Shown one piece after another: positions 10,197-24,041 of a stretch of 64,000 nucleotides of DNA. Each line of letters opens with the position of its first letter. Position 1 is the first letter of the stretch. Both the position numbers and the translations under genes were made by a program. The notes beneath the pieces are model-generated. The model saw nothing but the letters and a program-made list of their open reading frames with translations, had not been told where the DNA came from and made no database searches. The stretch is from positions 1,083,501-1,147,500 of the forward strand of contig JBAIZL010000061.1 in the NCBI GenBank assembly GCA_036971475.1. Direction: 5' to 3'. This DNA comes from Prosapia bicincta. Taxonomy: Eukaryota; Arthropoda; Insecta; Hemiptera; Cercopidae.

Positions 10197-13100
10197 TAAA
10201 CCCTTAGGTTAGCGTTCAACATCAACGTTTTGTAATTTCATTTTCTCTCTTAATTACGTATGTCAAAAATAAATATAAACATAACTAATTGCATTCTCAA
10301 AATACAATTATCTCGGATTTGTACATCTCGCAAAGTACTTTCACTTTATTTTCTGGAACACCGCTAGAAAACAGCTGAGACTGTTTAAGCACAGTCATTT
10401 TTCAGTTTTTCCATTTATGTAAGCAATTACTTAGAGGAAAGCTTTAGAGTTCTTAGCAGCTGCAAGAAATGATTTAATATTTAGTCTTAAATAAGAAAAT
10501 AAATATGAAAAGTAAGTTTTATTAAAGACTTCATTAAAAAGCGTTACTCAATCAACCTGTATATGCATTGTTTCTTGTAATTTTTACGTTTGTTCAGCGA
10601 TTACTCAAAAACTCCTAACAGATGTTGCTGAATTTTTTTCAATAAAAAAGATGATCTCATTTCAACTTTGAAAAAAAAATAGTTTATTAATTCCCAATAA
10701 TTCAGTTTTCTTTTTTTGCGTGAGTTAAGACTTTTAGGATGATTTCGTTAAAACATTTCCAAATAATATTTTCAAACTCTTCGATCATTTCTTATGAACA
10801 TTATTTATATTTGTAAGAGCATATAATCTACTTGCTGGTATTACATTCTAAATCAGACCTAAGATTTCATCAGAAATATGAAATGGTTTAAGTGATGCAT
10901 GTCTACATCCGTTTAAAGTTTATTAAATCTGTAAACACATTTTTTTAAATATTTGTAAAACAATGGTGTAATAATCTTAATTTATGTATTTTCTTAAAAA
11001 ACGATAATCTTTGTCTCAGCACTCTTCTCTCATACATTTATAAACATTAGATACTATTCCTCTACTTTGGATATTTAAAACATTCCCTCCAATCATTAAC
11101 TTGGATTTAAATTCTGCCATTTTTAAAAACGTACAAACAGTCACACGTTAAAAACACTTTACTGAACAACCCACAGTGACAGTCCACTTCCAAAACTTAC
11201 GACTGGCTATTAAAGGTCTTTAGGAATGTCCGAGAATTGTCATAGCAGCACTATCTATTAGTCATCGTTTGGGACGTCAACATTGTGATGAAGAGGAAAT
11301 GTTTTCATAATGGTCTTTGCCCAACCTTCACCCACCCTCGCTTATAGTAACGCGTCAAGGTCAAGAGCCAGCTGAACTGGAAATACCTATATGACAAAAC
11401 GTTTCTCACCATTACATATATAAACATACGTGTTGGGCGTATTGGCCTGACATGTTTTTTAATAACATAAATTATACCTAAAACAACCATCGGACCGATT
11501 TGCTTGACATTGTTTTGGGGGTAGTTATGTATTTTCATCTGTGCAACATGGTCTTAGTATTTTGTGTGTGTAAACAAAATACAGCTGTGTGTATTTTGTG
11601 TGTGTTATTCCATGTTCCAGCTGTCTACAGAATAAACCGACTGCCGAGACAAGTGTTTTTACGCTTATCATTAAGGCATGTACACGTGTCACATGTGAAT
11701 AATATGAGACTTTATAAATCTTTTGTATATAGAACGAAAGTGTAAACATATTCTCTCTCTGATAAGTAATTCTTACGATCCGATGAATGTTATACAAGAC
11801 TCGTAACAAATAAAGTTGTTAAAACCTAATAATTTACTTTTAAACAAATTTAGGTTTAAATTTGCTTCCTATTAAGGATGAGCTTATCTAAGTATACCAA
11901 TGTTTGTGCTTAGTTTCAATCAAGTACATTTTTTAAGATTAATTATTTTACAACTAAATAATTTAATATTTAGTAAATATTTCTGACTTCATTTTTCAGT
12001 TTTGTTAAATTTTGAAAACAATAGTAAAATTGTATGTAATACGTCATAATAAATTATTTATTTAATTATTAAAGTACATATATAAAGATAAATTTCTTTC
12101 AATGAACTAACGTTTTTGGTATAACCAACTCACAATTAAACATTTAAATATGCGTTTCACTAAAATTGTTAAGAAATAAGTGTGTCGGGCCGTAACTCAT
12201 GACAACTAGCTCCTAGAATAACACCATGTTTATAACGTCATGGTAGTTTTTCTATCGAACTTGAAGCACCATAATTAGTTATGTAAGTAGTATGAAGCAT
12301 GTAATTTTATACAGTGCGTTCATATTTCCAAAAGTAGCAACAACAGTTGAGTAGTACGAATAAACATACAAAGTTATTAGAAAACAATGTCAGGCCTAGT
12401 GAACCGACGGTGTTCTGGACTATTGCCTCGACATTGCAGCTAAAGTTTTAACGATACTTCCTCTTTTTTATAATTTTATTTTATATAAAGCCGACAAACC
12501 ATCTTTACGATGATTAATTATTGAGTACTTACTTATGAGTTATGAACTAAATCAATATAACTTGACTATATATACAGAAAGTAACAATTTGCGGTGAGTA
12601 ATAAAATGGAATGTTGTACTATATGATATCATAAGCTATACATAATTTAATTAAACGTGATATGTAACATAATTCAGAAATTTTCTATATTTTGAAATTA
12701 TGGTAAATTCAATATCAAAATTATTTAATCATAACCCAAAACACAACTCATCTTAAAAGGTATGATGTACTACCATCATATCTTGTAATGGTATATCAAT
12801 TAAAATTGACCACCATGGTTTTCATTCGGAAATCTCTTATGCGGCAGCATAGGAAGTTATACTTTAATAAATGAATCAAAGTAGATGGAATTTTTAAAGA
12901 AAAATTGAAGAATTACATGCATAATTTATTAATGCAAGATACATAAATCATATATTCCAGTTACTCAAACAAAGAAAATTTAATATTTTTACTCAATAAG
13001 AAAAAACACAATTTTTTAAAATTGTTTAGTCAGTCATTAAAATCAATACTTCTTTACATCATGGCGGGGACATTAATACATGATATATTACGTTGCAAAA

Positions 13101-14421
13101 TAACTTGAAAGAGGCTTAAAGATGGTGGCCTTAATACTCAATACATCTGTTACAGATCTTTGGGACTATCAGTCATTTCATGTGACAGCTGCTATACAAT
13201 TCTGTGCATGCATTATTTGAGTTCACATAGGGAAAAACAAACCAATCAGATTGCTTGTCTCATTAAATCAATATTTATAAGAAAATTTAAACTAATGAAA
13301 TTCGCGTATACAAAACTCCTTCATCAAATTGCAGTTATTAAACACTTTTAACAAAAAATAAGTTTATATATTTTGGTTTTTGTGTTGTCGATACGAGCTC
13401 AAAAAGAAATTATCTACGAAAAAAGCTAACTCCAATCATTTGATTAGAGCCGGAAGGACTTGTCGATGAAAACGTAAGAATCCAAAGCCACATGAATCGA
13501 TACGTACGGTGCATTTTACAATTATGTTTATCAACTGAAACCATGCAATAAAAACCATTAAAAATAGTCGTACATTCACAACAATAAAACAAATTACAGA
13601 ACTACACAAACTACAAGTAATGTCAATCTAAGAACAATTAGGGAATTTATAAACATAAAAGTAATATTGGTAAGAAAATGAGGTGTGAATAAAATGTCAA
13701 ATTTTTAATCTAACAGACAAACTTGTTCTTATAATCAAATAGTGTAGTAAAAACGTAGCAGAAGTTTACACCTAAACCACATGACAATAGATTTTCTCAC
13801 TCATTTAAATGAATGAAAAACCTTGTTGTTCAACGCTTTAAAATGGAAGGCGCATAACTTTTCAAAATAAAAATTTAAAATTCTTGTTTAATTTAAGTAT
13901 ATTTACATGTAAGTGTAGTTTACACACCTATATATAACCTAAATAATTCGGAAACATATTGGGAAAACCCTTACTCTACCAATTCTACATAAACATATTG
14001 AATGATTCACTTTCGGCGTGAGAGCTTTCTACAACGAAGTCAATGTTTAAGGTAACATGAGTCGCTTGTATTAAATAACAATAAATATTTATTCAATTTC
14101 CATGAATAATTAATAAATTAAGTCATTTAAATTAATAAAAATCTCTTCCAAACTTATGAACTCCTTCGCCCAAATAATAATTCACGTTTAAATTAGTTGC
14201 AATAATAAATGTTAAAGAAATTACTTTTTATTAGTAAAAACAATTTATTATTATTGTTGCAACATTGAGTTTCTTTCTACTATATTTTCATTTACATGAG
14301 GCAATATTTGAGAGTATTTATGGCAATAAGTTTATTCATATCAGGGATAACCTATAATAAGGTGGATGTCACGATTTTAGGGATAAATGTTTGTGAAGAT
14401 AGACAAATAAATACAGGTTTA
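10197..14421. other. AT-rich region; possible LTR-like patch at 11.3-11.8 kb
   Basis: No gene recognised. About 11290-11820 is less AT-rich, has short overlapping open frames on both strands, and ends with ACAAATAAAGTTGTTAAA, resembling the R-U5 part of a solo LTR. I cannot find matching ends or a target duplication, so this is only a suspicion. Confidence 0.3.
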
Positions 14422-14799
14422 GAATTACACCAAGCATAGGTTTCCTAGCATTACACCAAGCATAGGTTTCCTAGCATTACACCAAGCATAGGTTTCCTAG
14501 CATTACACCAATCATAGGTTTCCTAGCATTACACCAAGCATAGGTTTCCTAGCATTACACTAAGCATAGGTTTCCTAGCGTTACACCAAGCATAGGTATC
14601 CTAGCATTACACCAAGCATAGGTTTCCTAGCATTACACCAAGCATAGGTTTCCTAGAATTACACCAAGCATAGGTTTTCCTAGCATTACACCAAGCATAG
14701 GTTTCCTAGAATTACACCAAGCATAGGTTTCCTAGCATTACACCAAGCATAGGTTTCCTAGCATTACACCAAGCATAGGTTTCCTAGCATTACACCAAG
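14422..14799. repeat. 26-bp minisatellite, about 14 copies
   Basis: The unit contains CATTACACCAAG followed by CATAGGTTTCCTAG. Copies differ by single substitutions (e.g. GAATTACACC for GCATTACACC). No coding signal. Confidence 0.97.
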
Positions 14800-17504
14800 G
14801 TTTTTTTTAACGAACTGTCGTAAATAAGTTAAAGGCTAATACTAAATAATATAATACATTAATTGGAAATATGATTGCGCCATCTACAAAAATGTTTACT
14901 ATTTCTTTGCAATTTTTGAAATATTTTTCAAAGAAATAATAAAAGAAAATCAGTAGAGGAGGATCAAACCCAAAATCCTTCCATTGTCGATAAGTAAACA
15001 AGTTCTTCATTACAAAACAGCAGCTACGAAAGGCTTTGTTTTCACGTTTTTACATTCAAGTCTTTATTGTATTTTTGAATTGTTTTGTAAAAGTAAATAG
15101 CTTATATTAAATATTTTATATTTCATTTGTTACACCTAAAAAGTGCAAGGGAAATGCGTTTGATCAATTGCATTTGAGAAATGAGGTTATAAATCCAACG
15201 TTAAAATGTAGACTGAAGTGATGCTCATCTCCTGCGGTTTATTACCTGCAATAAATGACGTTGCTATTCCTATTAAAATATTTATGACGTCACATTTTTT
15301 ATTAAGATAATCTAAACACAAACAGGGTATGAACTATCAATTACACGTAACTACGACATTTATTATACTATAATATGGTTTGTTGGGAATACCCAAGCAA
15401 AAGTAATCTAACGTAAATCAACATAAAGTTTCCGCTAGCAAGATTAAACTTATATTTATCTACATGGAAGAACAAACCCTTTAAACATTGTACATTGGTT
15501 GAAGTTAAAAACGAACACTTTAATAAAACACGCTATACAAAACACAGAACAATAGTTTAACGTGGCTGCACACAGGCTTTTATTCTTTACATCAGTTAAC
15601 CACAAAGCCTCTAAAATGTATGAGAGATGGCTATTAACATTTTTATTCTCTCTAGTCTAGCAATATGTTCAATGTAAGATCATTATTAATATATTGAATA
15701 CATAAAAAGGTATATTGTGTGAAATTCCAATAAATATTTGGTTCGAACCTTCGTAACGTCAGTAATTTAAGAAATTATATTATAACTAAAAGCTTTTATA
15801 TATATTTTTATAAAGAAATAATTACAATTTACAAAACAAAATTTGTATGAGAAGTAACATTATTTTAATAAGAGTTTTCAAGCCTAGAGGTTACTAGCAC
15901 TAACAAATGTTATGAGATAAATATATGAAGGTGTATGTAATGACAAATTTTCTCAGCAATTATATAATGTAATTTACACTAGCTGCATGATTCCTTGTTA
16001 ACTATAAAGTTCAAAGCAAATTTATTTTGTTTGTAATTTTTTGTAATTATTTATAAAGTATCAGAAATGAACAATTATCCTTTGAAATTATGTTTTACCC
16101 AAAGTTTATATTTAAAATGGAAGAAAATTCTTTAACCTTTATTTGCCCCTTAAGACACCCTTAATAGAACACAAGCACAAACAACAACGTCAATTTCTAC
16201 AAGTTCCTTTTATTAACCAAGTTTCTATTTTTACTGCTTTTGTTTCTAAACACATTTCCTAGCACACGAGTGCATTTATTGCAGAAAGTTTCTATCTAGC
16301 TTAGTTTATCTATCTATCTATCTCTAAGCTAGCTAACCATTTTTCTTACTAATTATTTACTTTAAATACAACTTTATACATACTGCGGAGACAATCCACA
16401 TCATTAAAACAACTGATTGCTAACGGAAGATTTATTTTCCTAAAAACAATGAGATCACTGTAAACGACATCCTTGGTTTTGTCTAATTCTGGTTTTTGCA
16501 ATTTCGAATAGTAAAACACTACTTACATGAGTTGATATATTTTAATCCTGTATCATCGAACACTACAGATAACACAATATCTAAGGTACATCCTAAGAGG
16601 AAAGCTAGGAGTGGAAATAAAATACTATAAAGGGAAAAACATTAAAAAAAAAAAATAGTACCAAACTTTGTAGTTATTCATGAGTTAGTCAAACCCTCGC
16701 GTCGGTTTATTTAAATACAGTTATTGTTCTAAACAAGACCCTCAAACTATTCTAATTTATTTTACAACTCACACTTAAATATGTGTAGAAGTAATGTTTT
16801 AAGCTGAACTTTATTAATTATCTTTAACGTGTTTTTTAAAAATTTTTATTATCAATTTTTATTATATCGTAAATATATGTCTAGATAAAAAAAAAAAAAT
16901 TAAATTACAAATGAGTTTAACAAGCCGTACATATACAAACAAATTGGTTGTAATGACTTATGTGTCATACATCCAAGCTTTCATCATCAGTGAAAAAACT
17001 TCGCTCAAGGACGAATGTTCACACTTCACTGAGGATAACAGCTTGAAATTTGTGAAATTAGAGAAATTTTTTAAATTATTTTTTGAGATTTGAGTTATTT
17101 CACATATTTCCTGTTTACGTTATCACGCTGGCCTTAGTTTTACAATCCGTTAAAGAAAAGTTTGAAAGTAAATATTTTTACTAAATATTATTTAGAGTTG
17201 CCTCTCCTTTTAACTATTGTATTTATTAACTAATATGAGTAAAAACTTTGTACTAGACAGTTTTCAAAAAAAATTTTGTGCATAGAAAAAAATTATTATT
17301 CTATTATTACTAATATTTAAAGCTATACATTTACAAAATGATTCTCATAGTATTCCTTAAACATACAAACATATGTACGGTTAAACCGTCAGTAAGGGAA
17401 AACTAACTAATTTAAGTTATATTGGAAATAACTCCGTCAGAACTATTTCACACGTTTATCATTAGGTTACGATAAGATTAATTTGAAATATCATTTAAAA
17501 CAAT
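14800..17504. other. AT-rich region, nothing recognised
   Basis: Only a short TATC tetranucleotide run (about 16305-16323) stands out. Confidence 0.4.
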
Positions 17505-17940
17505 AGTATTTTCCAAAGGAACAGTATTTGCCAAAGGAACACTTAGTGTTTGCCAAAATAACACATAATATTTACAAGAGAATACTTAATATTTGACCAG
17601 AGAACACTTTCTACTTGCCAAGATAACACTGAATATTTGCCAAGAGAATACTTAGTATTTGCCAAAAGAACGCTTAGTGTTTGCCAAGATAACACATAGT
17701 ATTTACAAGAGAATACTTAATATTTGTCCAGAGAACACTTTCTACTTGCCAAGATAACACTGAATATTTGCCAAGAGAATACTTAGTATTTGCCAAAAGA
17801 ACGCTTCGTATTGCCAAGAGAACACTTATTATTTGTCAAGAGAATACTTTCTATTTGCCAAGTGAACAGTTAGTATTTGCCAAGAGAACCCTTGCATTTG
17901 CCAAGAGAACACTTAATGTTTGTAAAGAGAACACTTATTA
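17505..17940. repeat. Degenerate minisatellite, ~25-bp unit
   Basis: Repeats of GAACACTTAGTATTTGCCAA-type units, many diverged. A longer block is itself duplicated (the GCCAAGATAACACTGAATATT segment at about 17617 and 17749). The open frame starting at 17768 is a by-product of the repeat. Confidence 0.92.
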
Positions 17941-18397
17941 TATAATCATTATTGACATTATTTTATGCATAATCTTTCTAAAAGAGTATCCGTCAAGTAC
18001 GTTTTATAAAACAAGTAAGTCAAAACTAAATATTTTCAATTTTAACATAGAATTCGAAATCAGGGGGAAAATACACTTTTATTTCCATTTGTTTACATTG
18101 ATTTGCTGAATTTATGACAAATATTTTTTTTCAGTTCATATCATCCCAAAGAACAAAGACAAATAAAATATTAAAAAAACATATGAAGATGAAGATTTGA
18201 AGCTTTCGAAAAAGGGTTAAAAGTAAAATATGGCTGTACATATATAAAATGTATCACTTCAAAGAAGCTTTACACAGAAGGGGGTGGAACTTTATAATAG
18301 AAAGGTTTCCTAGTAGATTAGATTTGAAATAATTTATGCAGAACAATGTGGTACATTTGTGCTAAGCAACCAATTTATTAGTACAACAAGGTTAAAG

Positions 18398-18398
<1 letters not shown>

Positions 18399-18489
<91 letters not shown>

Positions 18490-18491
18490 TT

Positions 18492-18570
<79 letters not shown>

Positions 18571-18588
18571 TGTATGTGTGTGTGTGTG
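18399..18588. repeat. (TG)n microsatellite with TTTG and TATG interruptions
   Basis: About 190 bases of TG with regular T insertions. Apparent Cys-Val proteins here are artefacts. Confidence 0.97.
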
Positions 18589-18744
18589 TCCGTATTTCTG
18601 AAGTAACGTTTATCTAAACGTCTCATACTATAGTGAAGACCCACTATTTGGATAAGGGATGTCTCTAGACATCTCTATAGGCAACGCATCCAAACATTTT
18701 AGAGACTTTGTTGCCTGTACACACTTGTTGGTTAGTGGCTAGAC

Positions 18745-18897
18745 ATGGCTGACATTGTTGGGATCGCTGCGAGCGTTAGTAAAGGCGTGAAGTTTTTACA
18801 GAGACCTCGTATCGGTTGCAGTTTACTTTCAACTGTGAAATTGGAAGACCCCATGGGGTTCCGAAACTTTACCCGTTTAACTCCAAGTACTTTTTAA
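18745..18897 (+). pseudogene. PIF/Harbinger (ALP1/HARBI1-like) transposase N-terminal fragment
   Basis: A short frame of 50 codons starts at an ATG in a slightly GC-richer patch. It begins MADIVGIAAS, continues through KFLQRPR, and ends LEDPMGFRNFTRLTPSTF before TAA. The FRNFTRLTP-type segment is characteristic of the N-terminus of PIF/Harbinger transposase-derived proteins, just before the part leading into the DDE domain. The catalytic domain is absent, so this is a decayed fragment. Recognition is from motif memory. Confidence 0.6.
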
Positions 18898-20214
18898 GAT
18901 TTAAACCAAAAGGTAGTACTTTTGAAGAAGTACTACTGCTTTAAACCAAAAATATTGAGAAAAGAGAAAGCACATTTAGAGAAACCATTATACCATAAAT
19001 GGAGTTTTTTTCACATCCACAACGGATTAATTTGGGGAGTTAATTAACCATTAAATGAATAATATGTGAGTTTTGTGTATGCTTTTATTTGTTTTTACAA
19101 TATTGGGGTTTTAATTATAATATTTTTATTGACTTCATTCTTACAAGTTGAAAAACTGTATATTTTACTTTACTGAAACAAATATGATTTATTTTTTTCG
19201 ATAGAAAAAAGACATTTTATTTCTACATCATTTGATAAACTCATAATTACCTTTTTAAAATATGATACCTTTATGTGCAAAATGACATAAAAGTGAAATT
19301 TACTCATCAATGAAGTAATAGTATGGAGGAAACGAATGAGGTAAAGTGGACAAAGGAGATTTGGATTTTAGATTTAAAATTGTAATGATCAAAAGTAAAA
19401 TCATGATTGGCTAGTAACGTAAAACCGCGGAATAAATGGAGAACCACTACGGTAGATCTCAATTTCTCTAATATATCCCAAGATCATGTGGAAAGAATGA
19501 GCCTCTCGATTGTCATCTACGGAGGAACGGATCCATTATGCCAGAAGCTCAAAATTATGGGCAGGTCTAAGAAAATTAATTATATCACTTTACTAAATAC
19601 CACTTTTTAATACAAAGATATAAAATAAAAGGTGTAAATAAAAATTTGCTATAGATGACTCCACTTTCACTTTTTAAAAGCTAAATTTATACAAGAAGAT
19701 TTTAATTTATATGCGGTATAATAAATTATTTATTAGTTTTAATAAATATTATAATAAACACTAATTTATTAGTAATTAAATGTTAAATAGATAATTTCAG
19801 TAGCTTAAGAATAATTAAATAATTTCAAAAGCTTAGTAAATGAAATACATGCATGAGAAGTACTATCAGCTGGTTGTTTTCAAATTTGCATCATACGACG
19901 AAAACATCGATATTTTACCCCCCCCCCCCTCCCATATACAGAAACCCCTAAGAAAGGGTATTATAAGGGTGGAAAGAGTAGGTAGTGGCAGTAGATCATC
20001 TGAAATTAAACAAGGGCTCTAAGAGATGGCCTCATTCACCTTATCCACCCTCATAATAGCTGACATTTTGTAAACTGGTCACATGGTTGTTACATACTGA
20101 TTTTTACCGCCTTTTATAAATTATTTTCCTAACAAATTATATTCGTCTATTCATTGATTTGAGATTTTCAGACAATATTTCTTATTTACAACCCACCTCA
20201 ACGTTAGTTAATAT
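18898..20214. other. AT-rich region, nothing recognised
   Basis: Contains a 13-base C run near 19918-19930 and a small duplicated block around 18890-18950. No gene identified. Confidence 0.4.
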
Positions 20215-21169
20215 TTTTACTATAATTAAATGATATTTAACCAAATGAATACGTAAGGGCATACTTACTGACGCGTTTCGAAACAATCGTTCCTTTTTCG
20301 TAGCAAAGCCTCTACTCTAGTTCCGTATAGTGTAGTATTGTTGTGAGGGTTTGGTGTAATTTGTATAGGGTGTGGTTAAGTTTGTTTTTTTTAGCGTATA
20401 ATTGTTTGATGCTGTTTTTGATAAATATTTTCAGTGCAAGTGTTGTTGTTTTTAGTGCAGCAGGTATTTTGTTATTTATTGTAATTTTGGAATTTTTTGG
20501 TAAATTAGGTATTAGGTTATGTTTGAGGCATTGTGTGTTAAAGAAAATGTGGAGGTAAGTTTTGTATACATTGAGTTTCGTCCGTCTGTAGAGGTTGAAT
20601 ACGACCGTTGGTCGCTATTAAAGTCGTTTGTTGTAATTGTCTTTAACTCACCGATTAAACTATAATTAAATGTTACTTAACTGAGTGAATACGTTAGGGC
20701 TTGCTTGATGACGCTTTTCGAACAATCGTTCCTTTTACGAACCAAAGTTTCCACTCTAGTATTTATTATTTTTAATTATTTAGTAAATCAAAGTTATTAT
20801 TAATTATTATATTACCTTCAATCATTATTAAAGATAATGTCTTAAATGATTAAATCTTTTTCTATATTCTAAATAGTTATACCGTCCTAAAATCGATCTT
20901 ATTTTTAATACAAATTTTGTTTCTTATTGTTAGTTTTTCAACATTAAAGAGCTCTTAATCCTAATGATATACAATTAGAAGATTTTGGTAGCCAACATAG
21001 TTACATTTACGCCAGCCAATGATCATTATAAAATATTTTGTTCAAATTTTAGTTGAAAAGTTTTTTTAGAAATTTTTCAACCTTCCTATTGTTGTAAATA
21101 ACTTCCACAACAAACAATAAATCTGGGAATTGATGAATAAGTAAAAGCGTGATACATTACAATATACGT

Positions 21170-21480
21170 TTGAGCACATTTTTCTTCCTTTGCTAATACC
21201 GAAATATTGTTCTTCGTTGACTCGTTTCGGATTCACACCATTATCAAAACTTTAAACTGTACACTAATATTATCTGAAAATTAAACTTGATTTAAACTCA
21301 ATCTCAAGAATGCAATTTAAAGTTTCGATAATGTAAGAGTACAGTTTAAAGTTTTGATAATAGAGTTAGTTAATCCAAAACGCGTCAATAAAGAACAATG
21401 TTTTGATGTTAGCAAAGTCAGAAGAATGTACTCAAATGTATACCAATATTCCTAACAGAAGAATGATAACTATAATAAGA
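21170..21480. mobile_element. Inverted PLE-tail dimer (same family as 41785-42047)
   Basis: Left-arm blocks (TTGACTCGTTTCGGATTC, CATTATCAAAACTTTAAACTG) recur inverted in the right arm (CAGTTTAAAGTTTTGATAAT, AATCCAAAACGCGTCAA), and the outer ends match the 41.8-kb element. The left arm keeps a hammerhead-like core; in the right arm the GAAA is changed to AAAA. Confidence 0.75.
21211..21256 (-). ncRNA. Hammerhead-like motif in the left arm of the tail dimer
   Basis: The minus strand reads GTT-TTGATAA-T, a short GG/CC stem II, GAA, then AC-GA-GT (2-bp stem III with loop GA), C (cleavage site), then AAC, which pairs with the initial GTT as stem I. The core departs from consensus at the first base and at G8, so activity is doubtful. 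Confidence 0.45.
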
Positions 21481-21639
21481 ATTTCAACACTTTACAATTT
21501 CCGATTGTAATCAGAGAATGTTTGAATGATAAAAGTATGAAAAGAAACTAAACTAATACTAATTTGATCCTATTTCATCCTAATTTGATGAATTTGTCCA
21601 AATTATTGAATAAAATGAGGTTTAATAAGATTTATTAGA

Positions 21640-22943
21640 ATGTTTGCCCCCTATTATGAAACATTACAACATCCATACACAATAACATAGACCTCATACA
21701 CAAAATACAAGACATCCACTTACCACACAGCTCCACCATAGCCTCATTAGACTAAACCTTTACATTATTTAGTGTAAAAAAACCTTTACACTAATGTGCC
21801 AATAGAACAAACACTGAACATACTACAAAATATGCTCACAGCAAACAACACGCCACATAAATTCACACATGAAATAATCATACTCACCAAACTCATCACA
21901 TCACAAAACTATTTCATATACCAACACAAATACTACACACAGAAAGGTGGCCTCACAATGGGTTCCTCTATCTCAGGCGTCCTAGCAGAAATATTCCTAC
22001 ACCACATCGAACAACAATCTATTCCACAGAACAATAACCACACACACAAAATAATTTACTACCATAGGTATGTAGATGACATTTTAATATTATACAACGG
22101 CAACAAAAGGCAAATCAAACAACTACATAATTACATTAATACCATACACGAAAACCTCACATTTACTCTCGAGTTAGAAGAAAACAATAGAATAAACTTT
22201 CTAGATCTTACTATCACCAAACACAACACTAGACATAATTTCAAAATATACAGACAAACCAACAATTACAGATATGGTCATACATAATACATCTAATCAC
22301 CCCACACAACACAAACACGCTGCCTTTAATCATATGTTACACCGACTAATAAACATACCAATGCTACAAAAAGACTACGACGAAGAACATAAAATACATC
22401 GCCCAACAATAAACACATATCCCTCACCTACCACAATAAAAATACACACAAAATAGCCTCCACATTTAAAAAACTCCATTATCAAAACATTACAAAACAA
22501 CAAACACGCTAAGAAAACATATACAACCTTTTCAAAAAGAAACTAACATATACAAATTTTCAGGTATTTACAAATTAACTTGCAACGATTGTCCCAACTA
22601 TTACATCGTCAAACCGGCAGGTCATTCTACACACGCTTCGATGAACACATTACACAAACAAAACAAACAAACCCTAAATCCAGCTACGCAAAAACACCTA
22701 AATAACACCCAACACACACATACCGACATACACACTAATTTAAATATTCTACACACATTAAAACAGAGTAAAAAACTAACAACCTTAGAAAAATATGAAA
22801 TCTACAAACACTACGCAACAGACAGGGAAAATATACTTAATGACCACACACACTTCGAAGCCAATAGTTTTTTCCAATACATCACACAAGACGCTCACAC
22901 CTCACCCAAAGTCATAAATCCAACCCTGTCATACCGTTTGTAA
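21640..22943 (+). pseudogene. Penelope-like RT / GIY-YIG endonuclease pseudogene
   Basis: The longest open piece (21796-22287) shows GGLTMGSSISG (motif B) and HRYVDDILIL (YVDD), then NRINFLDLTI. After a frame change, KHAAFNHMLHRLINIPM matches the downstream region of the other PLEs. Near 22560 a GIY-YIG start GIYKLTCNDCP is visible, and QTGRSFYTRFDEH follows in a second frame. The family is distinct from the 4.8-9.8 kb copies (C-rich codon use, different sequence) and is clearly inactivated by several indels, including a small duplication around 21750-21795. Confidence 0.88.
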
Positions 22944-23060
22944 AGAGCCAGAAGCCGCTAGTAGAAGGTTAGCTTCGTAAAAGGAACGACTGTTTTGAAA
23001 CGCGTCAGCAAGTAAGCAATTACGCATTCACTTAGTTAAGTAGTGTAAAATTAGTTAGAT

Positions 23061-23531
23061 TACAACATCGTTGCCTGCCGACTCCATATACCATTTGACG
23101 CAAAGCGTAGACACTCAGTCTTCTACTCTTTGTTGTACTTACGTTTCAAACTAGCACGGTTGCGATTCGTGGTAAAGAAATAAAACATGGTGCAGATGTT
23201 TTTGTTACAATAAGGTAATTTTACTTGGAGCACCTGGCGAATTATAATTACGAAATGTATTTTCTCCTTATCTACTGCAACTTCACACAAGTAATTCTAT
23301 TATCAAGGTCATCACCCTTGCAGCCTCTTATATTTATGAAGCAAATGCTTCTTAAACAATATCTTTGGATGTGTGATCACTATATGACTTAGTGGTGGTG
23401 ATTTATCCCATGAACTAAGCCGCTGTAAGTGCTTAATTAAGCTATTTCTATGAATGAAGGCAAAAGAAACAGCTTTCACACAGTGAGTTGGACATATAAA
23501 CATGATGTATGTCTCCTAAAACCACAGAGAA
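23061..23531. other. No gene confirmed
   Basis: A minus-strand open frame of about 50 codons ends at a GTAAGT donor near 23154, but the protein is not recognised and the evidence is weak. Nothing else seen. Confidence 0.3.
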
Positions 23532-23940
23532 AGCCCTCTGTTGTCGTGTGTATGGGGGAGGAACAAGTTTATTTGTAGTTCTGATGATATCGCTAGTATA
23601 GCGCTCTGTTGTCGTGTGTATGGGAGAGGAACAGGTTTATTTGTAGTTCTGATGATATCGTTAGTATAGCGCTCTGTTGTCGTGTGTATGGGGGAGGAAC
23701 AGGTTTATTTGTAGTTCTGATGATATCGTTAGTATAGCGCTCTGTTGTCGTGTGTATGGGGGAGGAACAGGTTTATTTGTAGTTCTGATGATATCGTTAG
23801 TGTAGCGCTCTGTTGTCGTGTGTATGGGGGAGGAAAAGGTTTATTTGTAGTTCTGATGATATCGTTAGTATAGCGCTCTGTTGTCGTGTGTATGGGGGAG
23901 GAACAGGTTTATTTGTAGCTCTGATGATATCGTTAGTATT
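23532..23940. repeat. 68-bp minisatellite, six copies
   Basis: Units start at about 23536, 23604, 23672, 23740, 23808 and 23876, each with GCTCTGTTGTCGTGTGTATG and CTGATGATATCGTTAGTATA. Very few differences between copies imply recent expansion. Confidence 0.97.
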
Positions 23941-24041
23941 TCCATTAACTTAGACAAAGTTAATACTCGTTTGTTATAATGGAAACACAAACACAGATTG
24001 CATTAGAATAAAAATATTTCTTTGTTTAAAATTAAGCTATA

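Larger units (their letters stand above)
20215..23060. mobile_element. Decayed composite Penelope-like element
   Basis: Related tail sequences with GACGCGTTTCGAAAC-type cores occur at 20222-20320 and 20656-20762 in one orientation and at about 22965-23055 inverted. Between them are a probable minus-strand N-terminal PLE remnant (20320-20640), a separate inverted tail dimer (21170-21480) and a plus-strand RT-endonuclease pseudogene. It reads as an old PLE insertion with nested or rearranged pieces. Confidence 0.7.

Noticed and set aside
15735..15752. GGTTCGAACC as a tRNA B box
   Set aside because: No A box at suitable spacing and no cloverleaf could be drawn; the palindrome alone is not enough.
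17768..18109. Open frame of 113 codons
   Set aside because: The first half is the ~25-bp minisatellite and the second half is low-complexity AT-rich sequence with no family.
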